Shown: in pieces, positions 55,701 to 63,135 of the stretch
How positions within the stretch are numbered: the first letter of the stretch is position 1
How the letters are laid out: each line of letters begins with the position of its first letter
Notes under the pieces: generated by a model
Seen by the model: the letters and a program-made list of their open reading frames with translations, nothing else
What the model was told of the DNA's origin: nothing
Databases searched by the model: none
Translations under genes and position numbers: made by a program
From: a virus
DNA: 64,000 nucleotides
Virus record (IMG/VR): IMGVR_UViG_3300045412_000135
Span: 1 to 64,000 of that record
Strand: one strand, 5' to 3'

Positions 55701-58700
55701 AAGAATATAATCTGTTTGGATAGTTGCAACATCTTGTTCGGAAGATGTCAAACTATAAGAAGATCTATTTAAAATTATATTATTATTTGGTAATGTTATA
55801 TTACCCGTTCTTACAGTATCTAGATTATTATCTGTTTTAAATACAAATCCATTTGGAGTGCTATAATTGACTATACCATGAGCAGTAGATGGTAAAACAC
55901 CAGAAGTATTATAGTTGCTTAGACGTAACTCATCCACTCTCATAGGATTAGAAAAAGAACCGGTGGTGCTTCCAAAATCAATTTGAGTTGGATTAATATT
56001 GGTAGAACTTGTAACCTGTAAATATTGAGTGCCGTTAACATATACCGTATAAGTTGCAATTGTATTAGCAAATGATTTTGTTAGTGCAATATGCGTATAT
56101 CCAGCATTCATTAATGTAGTGACATCAGTTTGAGTACTCGAAGATGGAGCAGAGCCATTTATTTGTGCTCTAATTTTTCCGTAGTTTGCTCCAGTTGTAC
56201 TATTGATTTCAATAATTAAAGTGTCAGTATTACTAGTAATATTGATCAAATGTGGATCTTTTGTAGTAGTTGTTGAAGTATATTTGAACCAACCCTCTAA
56301 AGTCCAAGATGAAGAAGTGATAGTTGTAGTACCACTCATTTTAGCGCTAAGTGGAATATCATATGCATTAGTGCCGTATTTTGGATCTGTAACTATAGTT
56401 ACAGATCCAACAGTAACTAAACTAGAAACTCTTCCAGTTGCATCATTATAAGATGATTCAGCATTAAATAAAAACTGAGTTCTATTTTCATATAACTGTC
56501 CGATAATGATTGGATCTCCAGAACTGTCCGAACACACTGAAGATATTTCATATCCTTTCTCATATAATTTTGTAGTTGCGGGCCCAGCGATCTTAGATGA
56601 ATTTTTTATTGATCCATCAAAATTAAATTTAATGATACCTATTGTTTTAACTGAATCTGAATTTATATAAGTGTATCCTGCTGTTATTTCTCCAAAAACA
56701 TCTATAGAACATTTTGCCGGCACGATGGAGAAATTACCAGTATCAATTGTATTAAATTTACTTTTTAGTATATCTCCAGTATTGTCCAGTCTCATAAAAT
56801 GTAATATCTTTCTATCACCTGTTGCAATTACTTCTGCACAGGAAGTAATGTAAATTTGATCATATTCATCAATAATTGCTGAAACGTCTGTAAATTTATA
56901 ACCACTATAAGAATATCTTTTAGTCCATTCAACTAATAACCTATTTCCAGACATGTATAGTTTGCAAACTAGAATATCTGTGTCTGAAGTTGTACCAATT
57001 AAATATACAATATTTTTACTATCAATTAATACATTATTAATTTTTTCACTTTGATTAACAGATGTAATTTTTCTTTTGGTTATGACATCACCATCAGAAT
57101 TTAATAAAATTAAAAATCCATCATAGATACTAACTGTATTAGTATTTGTATAACCAGCAACAAGAATATTATCTCCCATACATGATATAGAAGTAACAAT
57201 ATCTGATCTTGTGATACCACTAATACCTGCCAGTTCTTTTTGCCAGGTTAAAGTTGCTTCTGATCCAGTAACATTCTCCGTATAACGTGCAATTAAAACA
57301 TCCGGATTGTATGCTGCGTTCAAAGATGGGTTTGGTTTAGTTCTACCAACAACATATACTTTTGATTCCTTCTTACAAACAGCAACGAATTCACAGTAAT
57401 TATTTGGTGTTGCTAGCGATGTTGATGATAAAGATTTTGTATAATAAACTGTACCGTCAGTACTTAATTTTTGAATTACCCCAATAGTATTTAAATCGGA
57501 ATTTTGAGAATAACCAACTGCATAAATTGATTTGTCGGTATGTACATAACCACCTAAAAACTTAACGTTATTTGCAGGAGAATACTGTTGAGTAAAGAAA
57601 TAATCTGCTCGCCTATCTATTTGTGGATGACTTATCCTAATGATAGGATTTTCCTCATATCCAAGTCCTGAGTTAATAATTTCAAATTTTTCAATAGTAC
57701 CATTTGACGTTACAATTGGTTTTATACTTGCAAATTGACCACTATCTGATTCGATTTGAACCGTTGGTCCGGTATCTGTAGAATATCCCGTTCCAATACT
57801 ATCTATTGTTAATTTTTCAATGCCAGATAATGATTCGACTAAAATGGTCTTGCTACTTGGCTCCATTTGTGGAGTTGTACCTATGATTACTTTGTCACCA
57901 ACCAAAAGATTATGGGGTTCTGAAGTAGTTACAACTGCTTTGAACTGATCTCCTATAGAGTCGTATTCATATGTATATGCAGTAATAGTTTTACCTTGAA
58001 TTTCCGAAATACGTGCTGAAGCACCATAACCAGAGGTTCCAGTGTCATCAAATACTAATCTGTCATTAACTTGATAGTTATCACCTGTATTTTCAATAAA
58101 GAAATCGGTTAGTTTAGCATCTTCAAATTTAGTTGTTGTTTCAACTTCAATATCAACTTTTGATGATATTTCAATTTTTGGAAAATAGTCAAAAATTTCT
58201 AATTTTTGCTCTTCAAAAATAATATTTGGGTCATCTATCTCATCTTGTGTTATAATACCATCTTTATTTTCATCTTCAATTTCAAATGCAAGAAAATCTC
58301 CGTTTTCTAATGTTAATGCATTTGTAGATTCATTTGGTACTCTTTCAACATCAATATCGACATTTTCAAATGGAGTTCTATAACGAACTACACCTGTTGG
58401 AATATTTGATTGTGTTGCAAATTGATTTAAATTCCAAGTTTCAGGATCGGAATAATAAGATGGACCTATCGCATATGGGAATTTAGCCGCGCCCGCAGAA
58501 TCTATTGTAATAAAATATGCATATATGCCATTTGGAAATTCTGGAGTCTTGCAAAATCTACCATTATATTCGTCCAAATAAACAGCCAAACTATTAAAAG
58601 TATATTGATAATCTTCTATAAATGAACCTGCTGGATATTGGGATAATAATGGTCCTTCAATTCTAACTGGGAAGGGATTAGTATTTTCATTATAAACTAA

Positions 58701-61700
58701 ATTAGTTTTTAAGACATAACTACTTTGAATAGGGACAATACTACTGGATAGCAAAGTTGGATCCTGCAATCCATATGGTCCGTAAATTGGATTACCATCA
58801 AAAGCCCAACCGATTATGGGGGAGTGTTTAATAATAGTATTTTCTACTAATTCACCATCATCTGAAATAATTAAACTATCACCTAAAACATATCTCATTC
58901 GTTTTGGGTTACCAATATGAGCATATTCTCCACCAAATTGATTATTAAATCCTTCAAAAACTGAACCTTCAGCACTATCAAAAACAACTTGTGTTTTTAG
59001 GTTAAAAGTCCATTCGAAAATTTCAGATTTAAATTCTGCTCCTTCTCCAATTGATTCTAATCTAATTTGAGTTGTGCCTGAATTATATCCAATACCTTTG
59101 TTTATAATTGTAATTGATGTTACTCTCCCTAGTTCAGATCCTTCAGTTGAAATAGTTGCCTTTGCAATTGCTCCATACCCATCTCCAGTAATCGTTACTT
59201 TAGGTGCAGTTGTATAACCAAATCCAGCAGAAATAATAGCAACAGAAATAATTCTTCCGTTGCTGACATATGCTTGGGCAGCTGCCCCCTCACCACTGCT
59301 AATTTTTATGTCTGGATTTGAGGTGTAACTTGATCCTGAGTTTGTTACTTTAATTTCTTGTATTGGTCCTCTAACAACTGCTTTAGCTAAAGCGCCAGCA
59401 CCTCCACCGCCTGTAATTGCAACAATTGGTTCTGATATATAACCTTGACCAGCAGTATTTACCAAAATTTTTGTAACAATTCCATTAGTTATAATTGCTG
59501 TTCCTGTAGCACCAACACCAGTTTCTCCATATACCGAGACCAATGGAGACTCTGTATATCCACTTCCTCCAGAAATAACTTCATAATCTACAACAGATCC
59601 ATTTACAACAACAACTCCTTCTGCTCCAGATCCTCCACCACCAGTAAATGTAGCAATTGGTGGGATCGCAGCATCATAATTTTTACCCGAATTTAAAATT
59701 TTTACATTTGTTACTGGTCCAAAGGGATAGGTTGTTTCTGATTTATAATTCCATAAACTAACACCATTAACCAAACTACCTATTGGTCCTGGATATGTTT
59801 CGGTTTTAACTGAAATTGTATTTGGTATTCTTGGAAATTTATATAATTTTCTTTGATTTCCTGGTAAAAGTGCTGTTCCCAAGAAAGGACCAATTTTATA
59901 ATTAGGAATTCCAGATGCAGCAATATAAATGTGAGTATTATTCAAGAAAGAATTTTGAATATTTGATGGAAATTTGCTAATAGCAGTGTTAATCGATGTT
60001 GAATCACTTTTACCTGTGTTTAAGTCGATTGACAATAAAATATTTCCTTGGGCATTTTGGATAGCTGGTTGAGGAAGAGCATATTTAAATACCGTTGCAC
60101 TTTCTCTACTAATTACTAAAAATTTACCGTTATAAACAATTGGATTGCCTCCATAAATTGTAAATTGATCTCCAACTAATAAACCATGAGATTCAGTACA
60201 GGTAACTGTGGCAGTTTGATTGTTTAAACCACCATATGTAATTGTAGTGACCTTAAGTAATTTTTTAACATTATACAACCAACTCGTGACTAATTGAGAT
60301 TCATCAGTGGTCCCAAGTTTTGAAATTGTTAATTTATCACCACTCAAATAATACTGTCCATTATCAAGAAGGGTGGTTTTATTAGCATCAACAATTCCAA
60401 AAATGCTCAATACTACTTCTTTAGAAGTTCCTTTATTAGCATAGACATAAAAATTAGATGTTACTGTGGAACCTGCATCCCACTGTTGTGCAACAGTATC
60501 ATTAATACCTCTTGTACATTCAATAAATTGTGTAAGAGTTTTTTCTTTATATCTAATAGTTTCTGAACTAATAACAAGTTCCCCATTTCTTTCTGGCCAA
60601 CCAATAGTGGAATCTACATTAATAATTAAATCTTCAGATTCAAGTCCTTCAACTAATTTTGTTGCATATGGAATAATAAAATAACCATCCAGACTTTCTT
60701 CCGATATAATTAATTCATATACATCATAATTTTCTGTTTGTATAGCAATATAATTTTCAATTAAAGCTCTTGCATACCCAATATTAGAATCAATACTATC
60801 TTCGAATTGTTCTAACAAAGAATCTACAAGATTTTCAGGATCTCCTGATATCAATTGACACCTAATAACAGTATCAACAGACCAACTTGATGCAGATGGT
60901 TTTATAATCTGGTCTTTTGGATAAGTTACATCAATATTAGTTCCATAAAGCAACTTAAACAAATAGGATATTGAAAAAACTGTGCCTTTGGAAGCATAAA
61001 AATCTTTAATACTTGAAAGTACATTTTTAATATCAATACTAGACAAATCTGGAGTTGGTAATCCAGGAAGATGTTGATTTATTATTTTTTCTAGTATTTT
61101 TTTCAAAAACAATCCATCTAAACTAATAACTTTACTTCCATTTACATGTTGGGCAGCAACTGATGAAGTTTCGTCCTTAAAAATTATATTATTATCTGTA
61201 TCGTAATCTACAACACCACTTACTCCTCTAGAGCAATGTACAAATTCTGATTTTTGATATCCTGTTCCTGCACTAATAATATTATATCCTGTTACCTCAT
61301 CTTCTCCAATTGTTGCCGAAGCTTTGGCACCCTCTGCAGTCGAGATATAAATTTTAGGTGGATATTGTTTTGAATATCCTTCGCCAAAATTTGTGATATT
61401 AATATCAATAATTTCTCCATTAAAAATAGATGCCTGAGCCGTAGCACCAGTACCTCCAGAAAAAATACCTAAATTATCTTTTCTATCATCAACAATATAA
61501 ACACTAGGAACATTAGTGTATCCAAATCCACCACTTAATAACTCAATACCAATAACACGTCCAAAGTCATCAACTTGAACATCTAAGATTTGAGCTCCCG
61601 TTGGTTGTATCACTTTAACTCTTGGTGTAACAGTATATCCTCTACCAGGAACTGTAATATTTACACTAATCAATTTACCATCATTGTTTAATACGCCTTT

Positions 61701-63101
61701 AGCGATTGCTTGAATTCCATTTTCTTCCTTCGGCGGATCAATATAAATTTCTGGAGGTACGGTATATCCAAATCCACCAGAAATAACTTGGATACTACTA
61801 ACTCCATTATTTTGATTGAGAAGGACATTACCTACAACTGCTCCAGTAGGATTGATAAACTGTATTCTAGGAACAAAATCATAACCACTTCCACTATTTT
61901 CAAGCGTTATTGATTCTATATGACCGTCATCATTTACTGCAGCAGATGCAGTTGCAGAAAACGATCCCTCTAAAGTTGGAGCAGTGATAATAACAGCTGG
62001 AGGATTTACTTTGGAATATCCTTTACCACCATCTAACAGAGTGATATTATTGACACCACCAACTAAAGCTTTTGCAGTTGCATATTGACCGTCTGAGCTA
62101 CTAATTATAACTTTAGGTGCATTATTTAAAGTATAACCACTACCCCCAAAAATAGATAAAATTTTAGTTATTTGACCATCATCATTTACAACAGAGTATG
62201 CTTTTGCTCCAGAACCTATAGATAAAATTGGAGCATTAATATATTGTACAAATATTTGATTTTGTGGGCTGGCATTAAATATAATATAATTTTCAAAAAT
62301 TGAAAAGTCTTGATATGGTATTAATAATTTTCCATCTGCAATTGCTATAACAAGAGTATCAGCAGATGGGTAATATGAAGTATTATTTACTCTTAATGGC
62401 CAAATACTTTTTGGTGTCGTTGTGGGAACCATCGAATCCATAATATCAATTTCGGAATTGCTATATCCTTTCAAATATAAAATTGATATTGAATCTAAAT
62501 TATCAGATAAACTTATATTATCAAATGTTCTTGGTGCTGTAGTAAATTCTATCTGAGATCCAACAATTCTATAATCAATTATGGGTCTTAAAGTTACTCC
62601 ATATATAGTAACAATCAAATGACTTTCTGATTCTGGAAAAATAGGAATATCATTAAATCTTAAAGGAAATGATTTTGTAATACCATTAAATAATTCATAC
62701 GGATTAAAAAGTTCTATAATTTTTTTTCGAAATTCTTCATACGATATTCCAGATCCCAAAATTATATTTGGAGATTTTTTTAATGATTCATAGTATATTA
62801 CTTCATTATTAATTAAAAGTGTTCCGTCTTGAGAAACAAATCCTTCTGTACTTTGAACTGGAATATTTGTTTCCGTATCACTAATTGATTCAATCAAATT
62901 ACTAAAAGAATCTATGATTGACAAATCATAGACTGATAGATTTAAATAATCTAACAGATTATTAATAATACCTATAGAACCACCATTTTTTTCCTGTGAT
63001 TTATAATATTCTACTAAAAATGACTCGAACAATGAGCTATTTTCTTTAATAAAATCAGGAAGTTGATTTAAAATCGAAAGTGATACTGATGCTTTCTGCA
63101 T
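46701..63101 (-). CDS. Giant multidomain virion protein, 5466 residues
   Basis: One uninterrupted frame of 16.4 kb, about 600 kDa. Residues 1-110 form a helical start (LPDFIKENSSLFESFLVEYY) like those of large marine-phage baseplate proteins. About 23 GxGY beta repeats lie at about 319-614, 1138-1336, 1771-1813, 2930-3138 and 5386-5423. A helical DFYASKGT block is near 690, a YHYH-like domain at about 1405-1560 (GWAFDGNPIYGPYG), a propeller-like region at about 1830-2208, LamG-like domains at about 2211-2411 and 3771-3961, and four helical repeats at about 4105-4700. The position matches T4 gp7, and I infer a baseplate-anchored, sugar-binding appendage. Confidence 0.85.
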   Translation of the reverse strand: MQKASVSLSILNQLPDFIKENSSLFESFLVEYYKSQEKNGGSIGIINNLLDYLNLSVYDLSIIDSFSNLIESISDTETNIPVQSTEGFVSQDGTLLINNEVIYYESLKKSPNIILGSGISYEEFRKKIIELFNPYELFNGITKSFPLRFNDIPIFPESESHLIVTIYGVTLRPIIDYRIVGSQIEFTTAPRTFDNISLSDNLDSISILYLKGYSNSEIDIMDSMVPTTTPKSIWPLRVNNTSYYPSADTLVIAIADGKLLIPYQDFSIFENYIIFNASPQNQIFVQYINAPILSIGSGAKAYSVVNDDGQITKILSIFGGSGYTLNNAPKVIISSSDGQYATAKALVGGVNNITLLDGGKGYSKVNPPAVIITAPTLEGSFSATASAAVNDDGHIESITLENSGSGYDFVPRIQFINPTGAVVGNVLLNQNNGVSSIQVISGGFGYTVPPEIYIDPPKEENGIQAIAKGVLNNDGKLISVNITVPGRGYTVTPRVKVIQPTGAQILDVQVDDFGRVIGIELLSGGFGYTNVPSVYIVDDRKDNLGIFSGGTGATAQASIFNGEIIDINITNFGEGYSKQYPPKIYISTAEGAKASATIGEDEVTGYNIISAGTGYQKSEFVHCSRGVSGVVDYDTDNNIIFKDETSSVAAQHVNGSKVISLDGLFLKKILEKIINQHLPGLPTPDLSSIDIKNVLSSIKDFYASKGTVFSISYLFKLLYGTNIDVTYPKDQIIKPSASSWSVDTVIRCQLISGDPENLVDSLLEQFEDSIDSNIGYARALIENYIAIQTENYDVYELIISEESLDGYFIIPYATKLVEGLESEDLIINVDSTIGWPERNGELVISSETIRYKEKTLTQFIECTRGINDTVAQQWDAGSTVTSNFYVYANKGTSKEVVLSIFGIVDANKTTLLDNGQYYLSGDKLTISKLGTTDESQLVTSWLYNVKKLLKVTTITYGGLNNQTATVTCTESHGLLVGDQFTIYGGNPIVYNGKFLVISRESATVFKYALPQPAIQNAQGNILLSIDLNTGKSDSTSINTAISKFPSNIQNSFLNNTHIYIAASGIPNYKIGPFLGTALLPGNQRKLYKFPRIPNTISVKTETYPGPIGSLVNGVSLWNYKSETTYPFGPVTNVKILNSGKNYDAAIPPIATFTGGGGSGAEGVVVVNGSVVDYEVISGGSGYTESPLVSVYGETGVGATGTAIITNGIVTKILVNTAGQGYISEPIVAITGGGGAGALAKAVVRGPIQEIKVTNSGSSYTSNPDIKISSGEGAAAQAYVSNGRIISVAIISAGFGYTTAPKVTITGDGYGAIAKATISTEGSELGRVTSITIINKGIGYNSGTTQIRLESIGEGAEFKSEIFEWTFNLKTQVVFDSAEGSVFEGFNNQFGGEYAHIGNPKRMRYVLGDSLIISDDGELVENTIIKHSPIIGWAFDGNPIYGPYGLQDPTLLSSSIVPIQSSYVLKTNLVYNENTNPFPVRIEGPLLSQYPAGSFIEDYQYTFNSLAVYLDEYNGRFCKTPEFPNGIYAYFITIDSAGAAKFPYAIGPSYYSDPETWNLNQFATQSNIPTGVVRYRTPFENVDIDVERVPNESTNALTLENGDFLAFEIEDENKDGIITQDEIDDPNIIFEEQKLEIFDYFPKIEISSKVDIEVETTTKFEDAKLTDFFIENTGDNYQVNDRLVFDDTGTSGYGASARISEIQGKTITAYTYEYDSIGDQFKAVVTTSEPHNLLVGDKVIIGTTPQMEPSSKTILVESLSGIEKLTIDSIGTGYSTDTGPTVQIESDSGQFASIKPIVTSNGTIEKFEIINSGLGYEENPIIRISHPQIDRRADYFFTQQYSPANNVKFLGGYVHTDKSIYAVGYSQNSDLNTIGVIQKLSTDGTVYYTKSLSSTSLATPNNYCEFVAVCKKESKVYVVGRTKPNPSLNAAYNPDVLIARYTENVTGSEATLTWQKELAGISGITRSDIVTSISCMGDNILVAGYTNTNTVSIYDGFLILLNSDGDVITKRKITSVNQSEKINNVLIDSKNIVYLIGTTSDTDILVCKLYMSGNRLLVEWTKRYSYSGYKFTDVSAIIDEYDQIYITSCAEVIATGDRKILHFMRLDNTGDILKSKFNTIDTGNFSIVPAKCSIDVFGEITAGYTYINSDSVKTIGIIKFNFDGSIKNSSKIAGPATTKLYEKGYEISSVCSDSSGDPIIIGQLYENRTQFLFNAESSYNDATGRVSSLVTVGSVTIVTDPKYGTNAYDIPLSAKMSGTTTITSSSWTLEGWFKYTSTTTTKDPHLINITSNTDTLIIEINSTTGANYGKIRAQINGSAPSSSTQTDVTTLMNAGYTHIALTKSFANTIATYTVYVNGTQYLQVTSSTNINPTQIDFGSTTGSFSNPMRVDELRLSNYNTSGVLPSTAHGIVNYSTPNGFVFKTDNNLDTVRTGNITLPNNNIILNRSSYSLTSSEQDVATIQTDYILGSEGFQILDFNIVSSGLGINYATITNYYDLWSSRTATIPAVGASKVKVSSTVLNKFFFNYFNVEKADNVKKLTINQSFDFNTNTIIKQKNSLGATVAVARILEKDLVNNTISVGDITGTFLLNTGSLEASDFFINEIKAYTFANVNATTPGTFEFNIPGSVSAKFKDYSDDDYLIRIDATLSGSTYVVGSVVTINSNQISFNQTKTLAVITGLTAVTQISLVTNLTKVLTLTTILNTELMFIRSTTSHYLTNENVVFASTNPTYSPLIGTFDIYSIISKKEFLLKLRDVPTSSLGSSTLKIFVKNPIFKFIYGQQYTFDTAHTSMQGHYLSFYRDNLYKIEYTFKNITRKGTPGFDEPGNSPFISFKITEDASNITYYADPSNLGEDGPVNTSSYIDVITSPYIGTYTVTDLDGGSITQGPNKFKFIIPFEPEKTANVLTSYYSTTSTKTVGPIAKIKLVNGGGFYKKLPLISDIESSRKIERVEIVEPGTEYEAGEYFGVPILGDGAGGKVSLIVDGTTDPAGQIVEVTVTDPGKGYTNASIDVDGIDGILGPLLTGSGAVLNVVIPPKGSGAAIFTRGDNIGKIKKLKNNNFGFNYTHDYTLRPEITFPVNVQLSNTSILSSIKIIDPGTGYTTPPEVLITGGGGTGASAEAIIKNGRISDILVKNPGTGYSTPPIITLKSSFTYVVNLDLGLFQFAFPHGITNAVEVQFQNESLGPRPEFPLTSFGYLSPTQIYYAISGQSNGLQDDQLRIALTQQDAISGNYITFINGGTGRQIILTSSFGGSAEAIVETGRFLSKELVFQGESINNSSATGYVSVNEGWQTGPRLLKLIDVQGTFEVGQSVTGLISKANGTIENISIAKGVLEVNSITNTVGKFLDDVGKPSEIVQKIQDSYLYQQFSYNIKSPVSIEMWRNTVIDNVHPAGFKVFGEIALEGGGKGLSDKTDFELSKSVNLIESSVVDVIKNYAIVEPIYSDFDNTQILFRNKRLTSSEEILTSVVQRLDDIANLFDGERISFPITIDGSPVVADASQFLITINGIVQPPKSAFEIQQGNIVFSEPPPAPTKISYATVTVQFLTSTDLTIRNTSGILPELGNTIRGLTSNTTAIVIKSTTNIITVFNISGTGFQIDEVLIVAATGLNATLSSQVIVTNQNIFRFQESITNVAGDTAVIEEINLTNDVPTNKIVISKTSGTYRNPSGLLNIKLNDFIYSAGSEIIAKVIGIAPYIDPFNPNQFVSSISISDPSTFTGLLFTRIINPLKPNAVVDDISKSLIEVTNMDDDSEKYEINFVAYENAENILMDYAYNFRTAKTIVTAGNVTASTTESKFDGGSVYFDGDGDYLTVTNASDFNFGNYTLETWLYLPSLPAGTYSMVFSLTGGPNFYWGLSKSGSTLYLISYDGDTINQQSTGPTVQVGQWTHVAWSRTGSTIKSFVNGTLVHTGISSASANASGLMIGYDDTYVNQYQFNGYLDEIRVSNIVRYTATFTPSATPFINNINTVLLIHGNTNISDDGGSPSAVAADDLVQSVRINYTNQNNHFSENETLYIKKLSYHTLSGGNFNQGQIVTGVTSGATATIIGVNYALKFLYLGSRTGTFTSEETISSGAISAKVSQYIEVPIITRQVNTTNKYIIAPFIDASTQHRFRDAANLIRQNQTYIIDEAVGRMKARYTDLLIPGDDSTSLDGTNRCKLDLSLLLDAVATDLEYGGTYNTTGAARVYLDGNGVVKFIRLQLLQSLFAHKEMSVLCQNAVDGTLSTTPTYTNKIPYLPINITADTSSPVCANVKSAIDTLWNLVNDILAPTGQVFRDAADRIWFNKKFIAQESTGYIEQWARFTLNGVQNNAFTYPTGSSERCERDIEDFILPAIISDLLTGGNVNIIDAMKYYVVEEGGNITHVKDEILPTAIAFERVNILCQYAIDNWIINGTTNTSYTPLTGEFESTAVRTTDNTITPDDGTYGGNCERVKQAIDTLFNLAVGILIPERNEKYSRYYDASNLINSNKYLIADVAVGRMQTFYPGFTFPNGNQDCKDDIVIILDGIIYDLRNGGNARTWDNSEIYTFNSYLGGEGTPPNYAFNEAKNIANEIVTNVTVNLGGYTIRNQVKDLTITADPATGSNTSASSCADVRSSINTLFSILTTAVTNGNMNHAIRQSEDNTTQLYRDAAKLLLFNKSYIKNETVQKTLINFPGFSVPGGNAKCLRDIDYIIDAIVYDLLTGGNKGIVDATLTYIDAITGTITSLDGELIQSIYAYNQVTTFIKSAIAETLVVPSPAAGQYAYTDGDISITGTQLTTIEEFIDERMNILLGTLNNSEYININQIVGYTLIDIPTISYPTRSSYTPVSGEANIGDYIYGSSSNNYAEIESITYNRGTISDLYTKFRIVYDDPNLTFTNNTSIQVQGQGTKVAAIISTEESEYYTDLDVQITSGTFAVGNILIDDNGYTATITSIGNRLQLKYVIGSWESNVFVYGLFSDAEFTVLNYYYNNAPIISTTNSKLTLDTEGLIGQFKETRKVYSSISSYYIDVIDAEGTVPDLNSVIKTTTITKLRVSYADTTFGRQFLVGDLLQDADGLIPGVKSATIVNVEVVSGDLEVDLWIVNPQGTFNVGDTVSVFEENNPFPLGTGTVQLFASNNSFAYASIEKIVPSGIGYRYYLTNVVGTISPYSQLISSSNFKAGIINVVKIEGRIKRSFVGFNGVQDTFRITRNNGEFYAPDIEGYLLVFVNGILQPPDISFNVFNDTIQFSEAPSLGSSFHAVYLGKLRQLDDISFQFDSLRSTFNLKLNDSFYSLTITEGVSSTTIKPENNIIISLNGVIQEPGVAYQLVGSRIIFAEVPRAGSTFVAFSYIGSDVDVIASEVVPPIEVTDRLVIEGETEEREVAIIESSNSLITFDYLGSVLGRNAEALVSVITGRVTSVQLTSGGSGYTSRPNISFNSSTGFDAQAKALVGISGVQVIDGGSGYSYPIIEIDTSVPNVPPEFGFKFDDTEVKWDTNAVTFDQQ
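48990..50790 (-). repeat. Four tandem helical repeats in the giant protein
   Basis: Each unit of about 165-185 residues begins with DA[AS]xLIxxNxxYI, continues with a GRM- or F-type helix and a glycine turn, a Cys-x(2,3)-DI helix, DAIxxDLxxGGN, and later a second Cys before a SxIDTLxxL helix. Unit starts are at about 50770, 50280, 49730 and 49220 (residues about 4112, 4275, 4458, 4628). The units differ enough that the DNA is not a simple repeat. Boundaries are approximate. Confidence 0.85.
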
Positions 63102-63135
63102 TTTTACTATCTCTCTATAGTATTATTTAACAACA

